From an uncultured Gammaproteobacteria bacterium (GTDB taxonomy: Bacteria > Pseudomonadota > Gammaproteobacteria > Pseudomonadales > Azotimanducaceae), in contig CAJWNY010000030.1 in NCBI GenBank assembly GCA_913043815.1, positions 1-34,709 on the forward strand: a stretch of 34,709 nt of DNA. The letters run 5' to 3'. Positions 7,752 through 15,797 of this stretch are shown here, one piece after another; positions within the stretch are counted from its first letter, which is position 1, and every line of letters begins with the position of its first letter. The notes below the pieces were generated by a model. The model did no database searches, was not told the origin of the DNA, and worked only from the letters and a program-made list of their open reading frames with translations. The translations under genes and the position numbers were made by a program.

Positions 7752-8300
7752 TTAATGCCCGACCTGTATTTTCTCTAGCTCTGCTTTGCGTTGGGCCATT
7801 TTAGCCTGCTGCTTATCTTCGGACCAAACTCGATAGTTGCCCTGGCTATAGGCGATGCCATTGTCGTAGTAAGCCAGTGCATTAAGCCGGTTAGCGACAA
7901 AGTTGTTGCGCTGAGCTATGACCTTGGCGGGGGTGCCAGCAACAATTGAGTTGGGTGGAATCACAGCGCCTTCTCTGACTAAACTGTTACCGGCTACTAT
8001 CGTATTGTCGCCAATCACTGCGCCATCCATAATGGTGGCGTTGATGCCAATCAGACAGTTGTCGCCGATAGTTGCTCCGTGAATGGTGCAGTGGTGAGTG
8101 ATAGAACAATACTCGCCAATGATCGTTGGGCCATCTGCAATATGAATCATGGTGAAATCTTGGATGTTGGTGAAAGCACCAATTTCGATGTGTGAGGACT
8201 CAGCTCTGAAGACGACATTGGACCAAATAGATACGCCTTCAGCAATTTCAATTTTTCCGTAAAGTTCTGCGCTTGGAGCCTGCCAAATGGGTTGCTGCAT
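7752..8300 (-). CDS. Gamma carbonic anhydrase family protein (YrdA/PaaY-like)
   Basis: A left-handed beta-helix protein of 182 residues built from hexapeptide repeats, for example TIIGEY, ATIGDN, AVIGDN and TIVAGN. Histidines in MIHIADG and ITHHCTIHG match the places where gamma carbonic anhydrases hold their metal between subunits of a trimer. The C-terminal end is a helical, charged tail. Many relatives hydrate CO2 and others have unclear substrates, so the activity is not certain. The start at 8300 is chosen because AAGGAAA lies upstream at good spacing; a TTG start at 8339 would add a basic, unsupported leader. It is the gene downstream of the PHP-domain phosphoesterase on the same strand, with a 92-base gap. 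Confidence 0.88.
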   Translation of the reverse strand: MQQPIWQAPSAELYGKIEIAEGVSIWSNVVFRAESSHIEIGAFTNIQDFTMIHIADGPTIIGEYCSITHHCTIHGATIGDNCLIGINATIMDGAVIGDNTIVAGNSLVREGAVIPPNSIVAGTPAKVIAQRNNFVANRLNALAYYDNGIAYSQGNYRVWSEDKQQAKMAQRKAELEKIQVGH

Positions 8301-8392
8301 TATGATTTTCCTTATTCTTTTATTTGGTCTTTGTAACAAACCGGCCTATGCAAATTTTTGAACTTGCATGAGTGGGAAGTGGAGTTTCTAAA

Positions 8393-9637
8393 TCATCGCT
8401 TACTGGTCAAAGTAATAGATGGGTTTTGCCCCGGCGCCATCAGTGCGTTCTCCACAACAAAAGGTAGGTCCAACGTATCAACTACTTCCCCTGGCTTTAC
8501 GTGTATTTCGAACTCGCCATGTTGCGGCACAGTTAGACGGTCTGGGCCGAGTAAAAGACTGTGTGGCCCTGTGTAGCGAAGCTGTATATTCATATCAGAG
8601 TGATTGCTGAGGGTGACTATTGCAACGCTGGTTTCTGGGCGGTAGGTCAGGGCTGAAGCGGTTAGGCTTGCTTGTAGTACGGAGATCAGTTCAGGCGCGC
8701 GGCCCATTAAGGTATTACGTGACCAGACTACCGTGCGTCTAGCAAATAGACCCTCTTTGAGAGAGGCGACAGACCTTTCTTCGGCCAAAACTAAGGTTAC
8801 TGGTCGGTGGCCGCCTTCATGCGGTTTGTAGTCCCAGTCTATTAAATCGTGGACATCTGAAACGCCAATCACGGCTAAGTCGTGTTCCAGGGCAATGCTA
8901 AATGCCTCTTCAGAATAGTAATCGCCATTAGCAATTTCAATGCCGTTAAGGATGCCATTTTTTGCGTTTTGCGAGTGAAAATCGTTTATTCGAGCAATGC
9001 CATCGGGGGCTTGTCTTGTCCAGTCGGGGTGGTTCCAAAAGATGAATGCACCCTGTTTGTGAGCAGCCTCTACCGCACTTTGCGCAGGCCATGCATTGGC
9101 AGCCTCGTAGTAGCCTAGAACATCAGATTTATCCTCAGGTGGATTTTTAACATTAAGTAGCTTGTTAGCGTCTTCAATAAAAATCGCATTAATATGGCCT
9201 GCGGGTGCCTTTCGAGTAATTTCGCTGCCGCGGATTACCATTAACTCTGAACCTTCAGCGGCGCTAGCAGCTTCATTATACGCTCTGTTTCTATTCGGGT
9301 TAAGTAAATCTGCTCTATGGGGTTGGTATTCTAGATGCTCGGTGATCGCTAAGCCGTCTAAGCCATCTTTCAGCGCTTCAGCTACGCGGATTTTTGGCCA
9401 TACGTGCCCGTCTGAAAAGACGCTGTGGGTGTGGAGGTCGACAACCAGAGTTTTGTATTCTCTCGTGTCTGGGAAATCAATTGTTCGTTCATTTTGGTCA
9501 GACGGTGACTGCGCCGCGCCGTGACCAAGTGCAAAACTTGGCGTTAGCACTACTGCACATATTAGTGCCGCATTTAGGCAGGATTGGATTGATTGATTGA
9601 TTATTTTTCTAATAGAAGTTGTCGCTGCGTAGATCAT
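8393..9637 (-). CDS. Exported PHP-domain phosphoesterase
   Basis: A 414-residue protein with a signal peptide at its N-terminus (a hydrophobic run ending in PSFALG around residue 37) and a PHP metal-dependent hydrolase domain after it. Metal-binding motifs are DLHTHSVFSDG near residue 67, ITEHLE, RGSEIT, a FWNHPDW segment and GVSDVHD. The C-terminal third, after about residue 300, looks like a beta-sandwich extension. Layout and length resemble the periplasmic Sb-PDE type of organophosphate diesterase, but the substrate cannot be read from sequence. AGGAAT before the ATG supports the start. It is preceded on this strand by an MFS transporter and followed by the gamma carbonic anhydrase gene. 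Confidence 0.82.
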   Translation of the reverse strand: MIYAATTSIRKIINQSIQSCLNAALICAVVLTPSFALGHGAAQSPSDQNERTIDFPDTREYKTLVVDLHTHSVFSDGHVWPKIRVAEALKDGLDGLAITEHLEYQPHRADLLNPNRNRAYNEAASAAEGSELMVIRGSEITRKAPAGHINAIFIEDANKLLNVKNPPEDKSDVLGYYEAANAWPAQSAVEAAHKQGAFIFWNHPDWTRQAPDGIARINDFHSQNAKNGILNGIEIANGDYYSEEAFSIALEHDLAVIGVSDVHDLIDWDYKPHEGGHRPVTLVLAEERSVASLKEGLFARRTVVWSRNTLMGRAPELISVLQASLTASALTYRPETSVAIVTLSNHSDMNIQLRYTGPHSLLLGPDRLTVPQHGEFEIHVKPGEVVDTLDLPFVVENALMAPGQNPSITLTSKR

Positions 9638-9825
9638 GAGTATTCCTCAAAATAGTGGCACGAATAGAAAGTTCTCACTTCGATTGTACTCGTTGAAATC
9701 AGCTTTGCCTGCTATTTTGCGACTGGCGTTGACGTTGCGTATTTCTGTTTCTCTTAGAGCCGAAACTTACAGTATTAGTTAGAGCGTTAGGTAAAGTGGG
9801 GTCAGGTATAGGGGAAAAGTCGGGC

Positions 9826-11052
9826 CTAAGGCAGGCGTTTTTTCGTAGGTGTTTTACTCAAAACAAATGCAAATAGCGGCAGATAAACAGCGAAGGTGAA
9901 CCAGTAGGGTAGGTCCGGTTGTATTTGATAAAAGAATCCGCCCAGTAATGGGCCAATGGTGAAGCCTAATGGCCCACAAGACCCAGCCACGCCAGCTACG
10001 GCGCCTTGTTCATGGGCTTCAACGGCCATAGATGCCCCAGACATGAACGCAGGTCCCGCCAAACCCATGCCTGCGCCCTGTAAGACCATTGCAACTAAAA
10101 GTAGGTATTGATTATCAGCCAAAGCTAAACATGCAAAAGCTAAAATGAGGATGGGCATAGCAATGCGTAGCCAGTGAAAGGGCGACAGGTCGAAGCGCTG
10201 CATTAAACCTATTTGGCTGGCTAAAGATGCTGCGGCAGAACAACCCATGGCTAGGCCAAAGGTCTGAGCGGTTTCTACCGCGGTTAGGCCAAGTACGTCT
10301 TGAAAACGAAAAGCCAGTGTCTGCTGTACCAAAGCCATGCCCATAAACATTAGCGCGCCAACGATGATGAAGGGCAAAATTCTAGGGTCAAAGTAGCTTA
10401 AGTTTTTGCCTTTTTTTTCAGGCGCTTTGGTCGCAGTGGGGCTGTCTGGAAGGAAGAAAATGACAAATAGTGCAGTGATGAGGGCTAAACCTGATGCCAC
10501 CCATAGAGGCGTAAGGAGCGTGATCCCCGCCAATAGTCCACCTATTGCTGGGCCTAAAATGCCGCCCAAGTTATTTGCAGCGCCTACTGCGCCCATACCT
10601 TTGGTGCGGTTGCTTACGTCAGTTATATCGGCCATATATGCGCTGCTGGCTGGCATGATGGCGGACATGACTGATGCGTGCATAACGCGAGTGAGCATGA
10701 GCAAAAGATAACCCGTTAGGGGTATGAGTATGCCTACTAACGTCGCATGAAAGACGATGGCAAAGAGCAGATTGCCGCAGCTGTAACCGATCAAGCCAAA
10801 GATCATGATTTTTTTTCTACCGACCCGATCGCTGAGTCGTCCCCAGCGAGGGGTAGCAAGAAAAACCACTAAGGAAGACGCGGCAATAATTGAGCTGATC
10901 TGCAATTCACTAAAACCAACCTCTCTGCCTAACGGCCCAAGAATGGCGAACAATACAGTGAAACCGAAACCAACGGATACTAATGCTAAGAGTAATATGA
11001 TTCTGGCGTAGCGATACTCGCTGGTTGATTTTGGTAGGTTGGCTTTGATCAA
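9826..11052 (-). CDS. MFS transporter, drug:H+ antiporter-1 like
   Basis: A 12-helix major facilitator of 408 residues. Motif A of the cytoplasmic loop between helices 2 and 3 is clear (GRLSDRVGRKK, residues 71-81), and the antiporter motif C appears as GGILGPAIGG in helix 5, which points to an export (DHA1, TetA-like) carrier. The substrate is unknown. The start is an unusual TTG at 11052 without an evident ribosome binding site. It is preceded in the same frame by a stop codon (TAA, 11053-11055), so no longer version exists without readthrough. No regulator gene is next to it. The PHP phosphoesterase follows 188 bases downstream on the same strand. Confidence 0.88.
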   Translation of the reverse strand: MIKANLPKSTSEYRYARIILLLALVSVGFGFTVLFAILGPLGREVGFSELQISSIIAASSLVVFLATPRWGRLSDRVGRKKIMIFGLIGYSCGNLLFAIVFHATLVGILIPLTGYLLLMLTRVMHASVMSAIMPASSAYMADITDVSNRTKGMGAVGAANNLGGILGPAIGGLLAGITLLTPLWVASGLALITALFVIFFLPDSPTATKAPEKKGKNLSYFDPRILPFIIVGALMFMGMALVQQTLAFRFQDVLGLTAVETAQTFGLAMGCSAAASLASQIGLMQRFDLSPFHWLRIAMPILILAFACLALADNQYLLLVAMVLQGAGMGLAGPAFMSGASMAVEAHEQGAVAGVAGSCGPLGFTIGPLLGGFFYQIQPDLPYWFTFAVYLPLFAFVLSKTPTKKRLP

Positions 11053-11149
11053 TTATTCTATCGGCAGATTGTGCAGCAGACTAGCATACCCTAAATCGGC
11101 ACCTTTTTTGTGCCTAACTTCTAATGTCTGCTCCGCGGGGTTACTTTGA

Positions 11150-11566
11150 ATGACAGCGTTAATGCTCACGCGCCCATTTGGGCAAAGGCGGGTAAGCACG
11201 GTAGACTGCACTCCAGGTAGAACTCCTACAATCAATGCGAGAGTAAACATTAGTACTGAATCAATAGAAAAAAAGGCACGCGCTGTTAGAGCACGAAGAG
11301 AGCGTACCCACGCAGGCGAGCGCGCAACTGGACAAAAAGGTTCTGCAGCCAGACTTGCTAGGACAATTGTACTTGGCACAATGGCTTTATCTGGTGCTAT
11401 TGTTTGGATAGGTGACCAATACGGTATTGATCCAGAAGAAACAATTCAGTTTTTAGCCTACAGCGCTATTTTTGTTGTGGCATTGGTTTTTGCTGGTTTT
11501 TTTGGGGCGTTAATGTTGTCTTTTTTTAAGCTGCTAGTTCGGCGCTTACGTGGTCGGCCTGACTAG
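11150..11566 (+). CDS. Small membrane protein of unknown function, start uncertain
   Basis: I do not recognise this family. The C-terminal half has two membrane helices: one beginning near TIVLGTMALSG, a short acidic loop DQYGIDPEET, and a second FVVALVFAGFFGALML, followed by a basic tail (VRRLRGRP). A start at the ATG at 11378 would cut the first helix short, so translation probably begins further upstream. The only standard starts there are ATGs at 11150 and 11162, neither with a good ribosome binding site. The basic segment before the helices uses several rare arginine codons. On the opposite strand an open frame leads into the MFS gene. The C-terminal part is likely real; the N-terminal part is doubtful. 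Confidence 0.5.
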   Translation: MTALMLTRPFGQRRVSTVDCTPGRTPTINARVNISTESIEKKARAVRARRERTHAGERATGQKGSAARLARTIVLGTMALSGAIVWIGDQYGIDPEETIQFLAYSAIFVVALVFAGFFGALMLSFFKLLVRRLRGRPD

Positions 11567-11629
11567 ACTGGGTTGTATTTCTAGCTGGTTGGCTCAGCGG
11601 CTCAAATTGTGCTCGCCTATGTTTCTTTT

Positions 11630-12349
11630 TTACTTTAGATCGGCTAAAAATCTGTCTCCTCTGGGCAGGTAATAGTCGTCATAATTAAGTGAAAACGCTA
11701 CTTTCTCCGCGCGGCCGATAATGGCCCCTCTAGGCACAAGCCCAATGGCCCGGTAGTCACCGCTATTGTCTCTGTTGTCCCCCAACATTAAATAGTGTCC
11801 TTGGGGCACAGTAATAGGCTGAAAAGACGCGCCTGTTGATTTTGACGGATCACGAAACAACATGATTAGGCGCTCTTGCCCCAGTAACTTCTCTAAAAAT
11901 ATCTCGGTATGGCTAAAAGGCATGTGCAGATGCGCATGCATAGTCTGTCTTGGTAGCTTTTCATAGTCACCCGCAACACCGTTAATACTCAGTCGATTAT
12001 TTTTTAGGCTGACGATATCACCGGGGATACCAATTACTCTTTTGATCAAAAGCAATCCGTCTTTGGGCGATTCAAAAGTGACGATGTCTGACCTTTGCGG
12101 ATTTTTCCATTGAGTGACTCGAGTCAATGTCAGGGGTACGCGCAAGTCGTATGCAAGTTTGTCGACGATGACACGATCGCCAATAAGAATAGAGGGCAGC
12201 ATTGATCCGGAGGGGACCTGATTCCAATCTGTCACAACCGAGCGGAATACCACCATAATGAAAACGAATACAATGACGCCTTTCCAGTCGCGCCAAATAT
12301 TCTGCCCAAGCGTGGTAGCGGGTTGCGGTTGTTGGGCACTTGGCTGCAT
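11630..12349 (-). CDS. lepB: Signal peptidase I
   Basis: This inner-membrane serine protease removes signal peptides from exported proteins. The 239-residue chain has one N-terminal membrane helix (about residues 24-40), then PSGSMLPS with nucleophile S49, the general-base lysine K103 in LLIKRVIG, and box E GDNRDNS near the end. E. coli LepB has two N-terminal helices and over 300 residues; this one has a single helix, more like compact Gram-positive or secondary LepB forms. It is the last gene of a run with the DUF1244 and yaaA genes on the same strand, 12 bases after DUF1244. It may be a second LepB copy, since it does not sit beside lepA or rnc. Confidence 0.92.
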   Translation of the reverse strand: MQPSAQQPQPATTLGQNIWRDWKGVIVFVFIMVVFRSVVTDWNQVPSGSMLPSILIGDRVIVDKLAYDLRVPLTLTRVTQWKNPQRSDIVTFESPKDGLLLIKRVIGIPGDIVSLKNNRLSINGVAGDYEKLPRQTMHAHLHMPFSHTEIFLEKLLGQERLIMLFRDPSKSTGASFQPITVPQGHYLMLGDNRDNSGDYRAIGLVPRGAIIGRAEKVAFSLNYDDYYLPRGDRFLADLK

Positions 12350-12361
12350 GAAAAAGTCCGC

Positions 12362-12658
12362 CTAGTCCGCCTTCTGCATTGCAGAAAGCTGCTCTGGTGT
12401 GGCTTCTAGTTGATGATTGTCTTTCCATTCCGCGTAAGTCATACCATAGACCCTCTCTCGAGCAGCGTCGTAATCTAGGTCTTGACCCTGCTCGGCCGCC
12501 GCCGCCTTGTACCACTTGGACAAACAGTTGCGGCAAAATCCCGCTAAAATCATGAGATCTATGTTTTGCACATCCTTACGTTCATCTAAATGGGCTAGCA
12601 ATCGCCGAAACGTTGCAGCTTCTAATTCTATTTGTGCCTGTTGTTGTGGGTTGTTCAT
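12362..12658 (-). CDS. DUF1244 family protein
   Basis: A 98-residue soluble, mostly helical protein recognised as DUF1244 by the block AATFRRLLAHLDERKDVQNI, the FCRNCLSKW segment with two cysteines, and YGMTYAEWK. The family is widespread in proteobacteria and its function is not established. The CxxC-type pair could bind a metal or be redox-active, which is inference. It lies between yaaA (12 bases upstream) and lepB (12 bases downstream), so all three are likely one transcript. Confidence 0.88.
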   Translation of the reverse strand: MNNPQQQAQIELEAATFRRLLAHLDERKDVQNIDLMILAGFCRNCLSKWYKAAAAEQGQDLDYDAARERVYGMTYAEWKDNHQLEATPEQLSAMQKAD

Positions 12659-12670
12659 AGTATTTCGCTT

Positions 12671-13444
12671 CTAAGTATGTTTACGGGTGAAAATCCATTC
12701 GTCATCGCTAGAGAGTTCCTGGTTGAAACCATAACCCTCCCAGTCGAAATATTTAAGGTTATTCGGCGCGGTTATACGCTCGTTAATCATATATCTTGAC
12801 ATGAGTCCACGTGCTTTTTTCGCAGAAAATGAAACAAACCGATACGCCTCTCTGCGCCATTCCTTAAAGTTAATGGTAATGATGCGGCCATCAATTTTAT
12901 TTGTATTGATCGACTTGTAGTATTCGTTAGATGCTAAGTTGATGAGCACTTTATGTTGCTGCTCCGCTAACCCTTGGTTTACCGCGTCAGTGACTTTGTT
13001 GTCCCAGAATTCATAAAGATTTGCGCCTTTGGAGGTTGGTAAGCGAGTGCCCATTTCCAGACGGTAGGGTTGAATGCGGTCTAGCGGTTTGAGTAACCCG
13101 TGGAGGCCTGACAGTACGCGCAGGTGCTTCTGCGCCCAAGTAAAGTCTCGTGCTTGCATGGTTGGGGCGTCTAGACCCACATAAACATCGCCTTTGAACG
13201 CTAAAATTGCTGGCCGTGCTTTATCTGCACTAGCGCCAACATCCCATTGGCGATAGCGCTCGTGGTTGAGTGCCGCCAACTTATCGCTTATCCCCATGAG
13301 GTTAGAGATTGCTGCAGGATCGTAGCTACGCAGGGTCTTTATAAGTTCCTGAGATTCTTTCGCGAAATCAGGCAAGGTGAATTTTTCTGTCGCCAAAGGA
13401 GACTTAAAATCTAGGGTTTTAGCGGGAGAAATGATGGCCAGCAT
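12671..13444 (-). CDS. yaaA: Peroxide stress protein YaaA (DUF328)
   Basis: A 257-residue cytoplasmic protein, the usual length. It starts with the family hallmark MLAIISPAKTLDF and has LSGLHGLLKPLD near the middle, LASNEYYKS and FSAKKARGLMSRYMI in the C-terminal half. In E. coli YaaA lowers free iron and protects DNA and proteins during hydrogen peroxide stress, under OxyR control; later work shows DNA binding. An AAGG ribosome binding site lies before the ATG. It is the first gene of the yaaA-DUF1244-lepB run. No OxyR site was identified by eye. Confidence 0.95.
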   Translation of the reverse strand: MLAIISPAKTLDFKSPLATEKFTLPDFAKESQELIKTLRSYDPAAISNLMGISDKLAALNHERYRQWDVGASADKARPAILAFKGDVYVGLDAPTMQARDFTWAQKHLRVLSGLHGLLKPLDRIQPYRLEMGTRLPTSKGANLYEFWDNKVTDAVNQGLAEQQHKVLINLASNEYYKSINTNKIDGRIITINFKEWRREAYRFVSFSAKKARGLMSRYMINERITAPNNLKYFDWEGYGFNQELSSDDEWIFTRKHT

Positions 13445-13531
13445 TTTTAACCTTTATCGCAAGTTTTAGGACTTGGAATAAGTTTAGCGGAGTGCAATAT
13501 CCTAACCCACCCTTTTTTTGCTCCAAGCAAT

Positions 13532-13553
13532 GTACAAAAAAGGTACAAAAAAG
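13532..13553. repeat. Tandem duplication of an 11-base A-rich unit
   Basis: GTACAAAAAAG occurs twice back to back (13532-13542 and 13543-13553) in the divergent region between yaaA and the PP2C phosphatase gene. The period is about one DNA helical turn, and the A-tracts would favour curvature. It may be an upstream promoter element or a regulator site. Confidence 0.5.
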
Positions 13554-13626
13554 GTTAAGAAACTTAGTCTACCGAAACCACGAATAAGACCTTTGTGATT
13601 TGTTCAACAAGCGGGTTGCGGCAAAG

Positions 13627-13655
13627 TTGGCACAAAGACAGTAAATGGCTGTAAA
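13627..13655 (+). promoter_or_regulatory. Candidate sigma-70 promoter for the phosphatase gene
   Basis: TTGGCA (13627-13632) and TGTAAA (13650-13655) are 17 bases apart, about 50 bases before the phosphatase start codon. TAAAAT directly overlaps as an alternative -10 box. Seen by eye only. Confidence 0.35.
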
Positions 13656-13707
13656 ATCAAACGAGAGCCATCTGCCAAATACGTTGGAAATACTTTAGAG
13701 CAATTTG

Positions 13708-14406
13708 ATGAAAATGACCTCCCGTACCCACAGAGGATTGGTGCGTATTCGCAACGAAGACGCAGTTTGGTTTGATAGTGACCTTGGTGTTGCCGTATTG
13801 GCTGATGGCATGGGTGGCCTCATGGGCGGGCAAATGGCCAGTAACTTCGCTTTAGACAGTTTCAGAGAACATTTTACGGGTAACCCTTTGCGGTCCGAGG
13901 GCTCAATCACTACCGCTATTGAATCTGCGGACGAAGCCGTGCGAAGACAGTCCGAGTTAATGGAAATGAATGCTCAGATGGGCACTACAGTGGTGCTTTG
14001 GTGCTTAGTTGGCACCAGTTGGCTGGTGGCGCATGTAGGCGACTCTCGGCTGTATCACTTTTTTGGCGATGTTTTAACGCAAATGACCCAAGACCATAGT
14101 TTAGCCAGACGCATGTTAGATGCTGGCGAGGTGGAAGAAGGCGTAGATGTACACAAGCACTACGGCCATGTGCTTACCCAGGGCTTAGGCCTGCGTACGC
14201 CACTGGCGCCCTCCATTTATCGTAGCGGTCTGTTAAGCGGTCGTTATCTACTGTGTAGTGACGGTCTTTCTGATCAGCTGGAGCATGATCACATGCAGCG
14301 GCTTATGGCAGAAGCTGACTTGGAGGCCTGTGCGGATGAACTGTTGCAGTGTTCGCTAGAAGCCGGCGGCAAGGATAATGTCAGTTTGATTTTGATCGAA
14401 GTATAA
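13708..14406 (+). CDS. PP2C family serine/threonine protein phosphatase
   Basis: A 232-residue stand-alone catalytic domain of the Mg/Mn-dependent PP2C (Stp1/PrpC-like) class. The ordered motifs are visible: RIRNEDAV, the metal-binding LADGMGG, GTTVVLW, VAHVGDSRLY, the QDHSL segment, YLLCSDGLSD and GGKDNVSLILIEV at the end. It should remove phosphate from Ser/Thr on proteins. No Ser/Thr kinase, FHA or type VI secretion gene, the common partners, is in the window. The ATG at 13708 is preferred over a TTG three bases earlier. It is followed after 44 bases by bolA and then trhO on the same strand, so a shared transcript is likely. Confidence 0.92.
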   Translation: MKMTSRTHRGLVRIRNEDAVWFDSDLGVAVLADGMGGLMGGQMASNFALDSFREHFTGNPLRSEGSITTAIESADEAVRRQSELMEMNAQMGTTVVLWCLVGTSWLVAHVGDSRLYHFFGDVLTQMTQDHSLARRMLDAGEVEEGVDVHKHYGHVLTQGLGLRTPLAPSIYRSGLLSGRYLLCSDGLSDQLEHDHMQRLMAEADLEACADELLQCSLEAGGKDNVSLILIEV

Positions 14407-14453
14407 GGGACCTCTATACTCCACCGCTTTGAGATATATGCGAAGGCTTTATG

Positions 14454-14765
14454 ATGAAAAGAGTTGAACGTATTGAGGCAGCGTTGAGTCAGGCATTAGC
14501 ATTGACCCATCTAGAAGTATTGGACGAAAGCGGTGGCCACAACGTGCCAGAAGGCTCGGAGAGCCATTTTAAAGTAGTTGCTGTGAGTGAGTCCTTTGCA
14601 GGCCAGTCGCGGATCAATCGACACCGATTGCTAAATGAAATTCTACAGCCTGAGTTTGATGGTGGAATGCATGCCTTGGCGCTGCATATTTATGACCCCC
14701 AGCAATGGTTCGATAAATTCGGCCAAGCCCCTATGTCGCCGCCATGTGCTGGAGGGGGCAACTAG
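14454..14765 (+). CDS. bolA: BolA family protein
   Basis: A 103-residue BolA protein, recognised by HNVPEGSESHFKVVAVSESF and the RHRLLNEIL helix followed by HALALHIY. BolA proteins bind monothiol glutaredoxins with a shared iron-sulphur cluster through the conserved histidine, and some bind DNA to change cell shape and envelope genes. Two adjacent ATGs occur (14451 and 14454); the second has the better distance from the AAGG site. The C-terminal end (about 13 residues, PMSPPCAGGGN region) is a Gly/Pro-rich tail beyond the fold. It sits between the PP2C phosphatase and trhO genes. Confidence 0.93.
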   Translation: MKRVERIEAALSQALALTHLEVLDESGGHNVPEGSESHFKVVAVSESFAGQSRINRHRLLNEILQPEFDGGMHALALHIYDPQQWFDKFGQAPMSPPCAGGGN

Positions 14766-14819
14766 CATTAAAAAGCAGCCCTGTGCTACAACAGAAAATA
14801 TTGAAGAAAGGAGGTCTCG

Positions 14820-15752
14820 ATGTACCCTAGCGCTCGTCGCGTGCTTACATTTTACAAATTTGTCCAACTGCCCTCGCCGGATCAAGACCGCGATGAGATT
14901 GAGGTTTTTGGCGAGACCATTGCCCTCAAAGGCACTATTTTGCTGGCTCTGGAAGGCATAAACGGCACGGTTATCGCTTCTGAGGATGGCCTGGGGAAAC
15001 TTGTAAAGTTTTTGCAGCAGCGCTACGGTGAAATGACCTTTAAGTGGTCTGCGGTAAACGAGGAGAATCGCGGTTTCTTGCGTTACAAAGTCAAGGTAAA
15101 GCCCGAGATCGTCAGTTTTGGCGTAAGTGATTTAGATATGTCGCTTGCCGGCGAGCATGTGAATGCTCAGCGTTGGAATGAATTGATAGATGATCCTAAA
15201 GTGCTGGTCATTGATACACGCAACCACTACGAAATCGATATAGGTTCCTTTGAACAGTCTGTTTCACCTGAAACTGAAAGTTTTAGAGAATTCCCACAGT
15301 GGGTTAAAGAAAACTTGGACCCAGGCAAACACCAAAAAGTAGCCATGTTTTGCACTGGCGGCATTCGCTGCGAAAAGGCTTCAGCCTACGTGCGCGCGCA
15401 AGGTATTGAAGAGGTTTTTCAGTTAGACGGAGGCATTTTACAGTATTTGGAAGACACAGAAAACGCCGACTCACGCTGGCTGGGTGAGTGCTTTGTGTTT
15501 GATCAGCGGGTTTCGTTAGATGAAAACTTGGTTCAAGGCCAATATCAGCAATGTTATGCCTGTCGCCATCCGCTCACTGAGCAAGAACTGGCTAGTTCTG
15601 AATTTGAGCGCGGAGTGAGTTGTGTTTACTGCCTAGATTTAACCAGTAAAGATCGCCGGGTGCAGTTTCGAGAGCGTCAGCGTCAGGTACGTCTTGCCGC
15701 TGAGCAAGGCCGCGATCACATCGGGTACAATCCTAAAAATCAGTCCAAGTAA
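14820..15752 (+). CDS. trhO: tRNA uridine 5-hydroxylation protein TrhO (rhodanese family)
   Basis: A 310-residue rhodanese-domain enzyme (formerly YceA). TrhO makes 5-hydroxyuridine at position 34 of certain tRNAs in an oxygen-dependent reaction. The N-terminal acylphosphatase-like domain (LLALEGINGTV, FKWSAVNEENRGF) precedes a rhodanese domain with VIDTRNHYE and the active-site loop FCTGGIRCEKA, catalytic C178. The C-terminal part has two Cys pairs (CYACRHP near 241 and CVYC) that may bind zinc. An almost perfect AAAGGAGGT ribosome binding site lies before the ATG. It is the third gene after PP2C and bolA and ends convergent with tesA. Confidence 0.95.
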   Translation: MYPSARRVLTFYKFVQLPSPDQDRDEIEVFGETIALKGTILLALEGINGTVIASEDGLGKLVKFLQQRYGEMTFKWSAVNEENRGFLRYKVKVKPEIVSFGVSDLDMSLAGEHVNAQRWNELIDDPKVLVIDTRNHYEIDIGSFEQSVSPETESFREFPQWVKENLDPGKHQKVAMFCTGGIRCEKASAYVRAQGIEEVFQLDGGILQYLEDTENADSRWLGECFVFDQRVSLDENLVQGQYQQCYACRHPLTEQELASSEFERGVSCVYCLDLTSKDRRVQFRERQRQVRLAAEQGRDHIGYNPKNQSK

Positions 15753-15797
15753 GCAATCGTCCTTACGCATAGATTATTGCGGGCTGACTTCTGCTGC

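Noticed and set aside
9797..9805. TGGGGTCAG, also at 1709-1717, resembling fragments seen near REP-type elements
   Set aside because: Nine bases twice in the window is too little; no inverted partner or transposase is present.
12072..12536. Minus-strand frame of 154 codons across lepB and DUF1244
   Set aside because: It is in another frame of two recognised genes on the same strand; Arg/Cys/His-rich shadow.
13627..13650. Sigma-54 promoter suggested by TTGGCAC before the phosphatase gene
   Set aside because: The required GC of the -12 element is missing at the correct distance.
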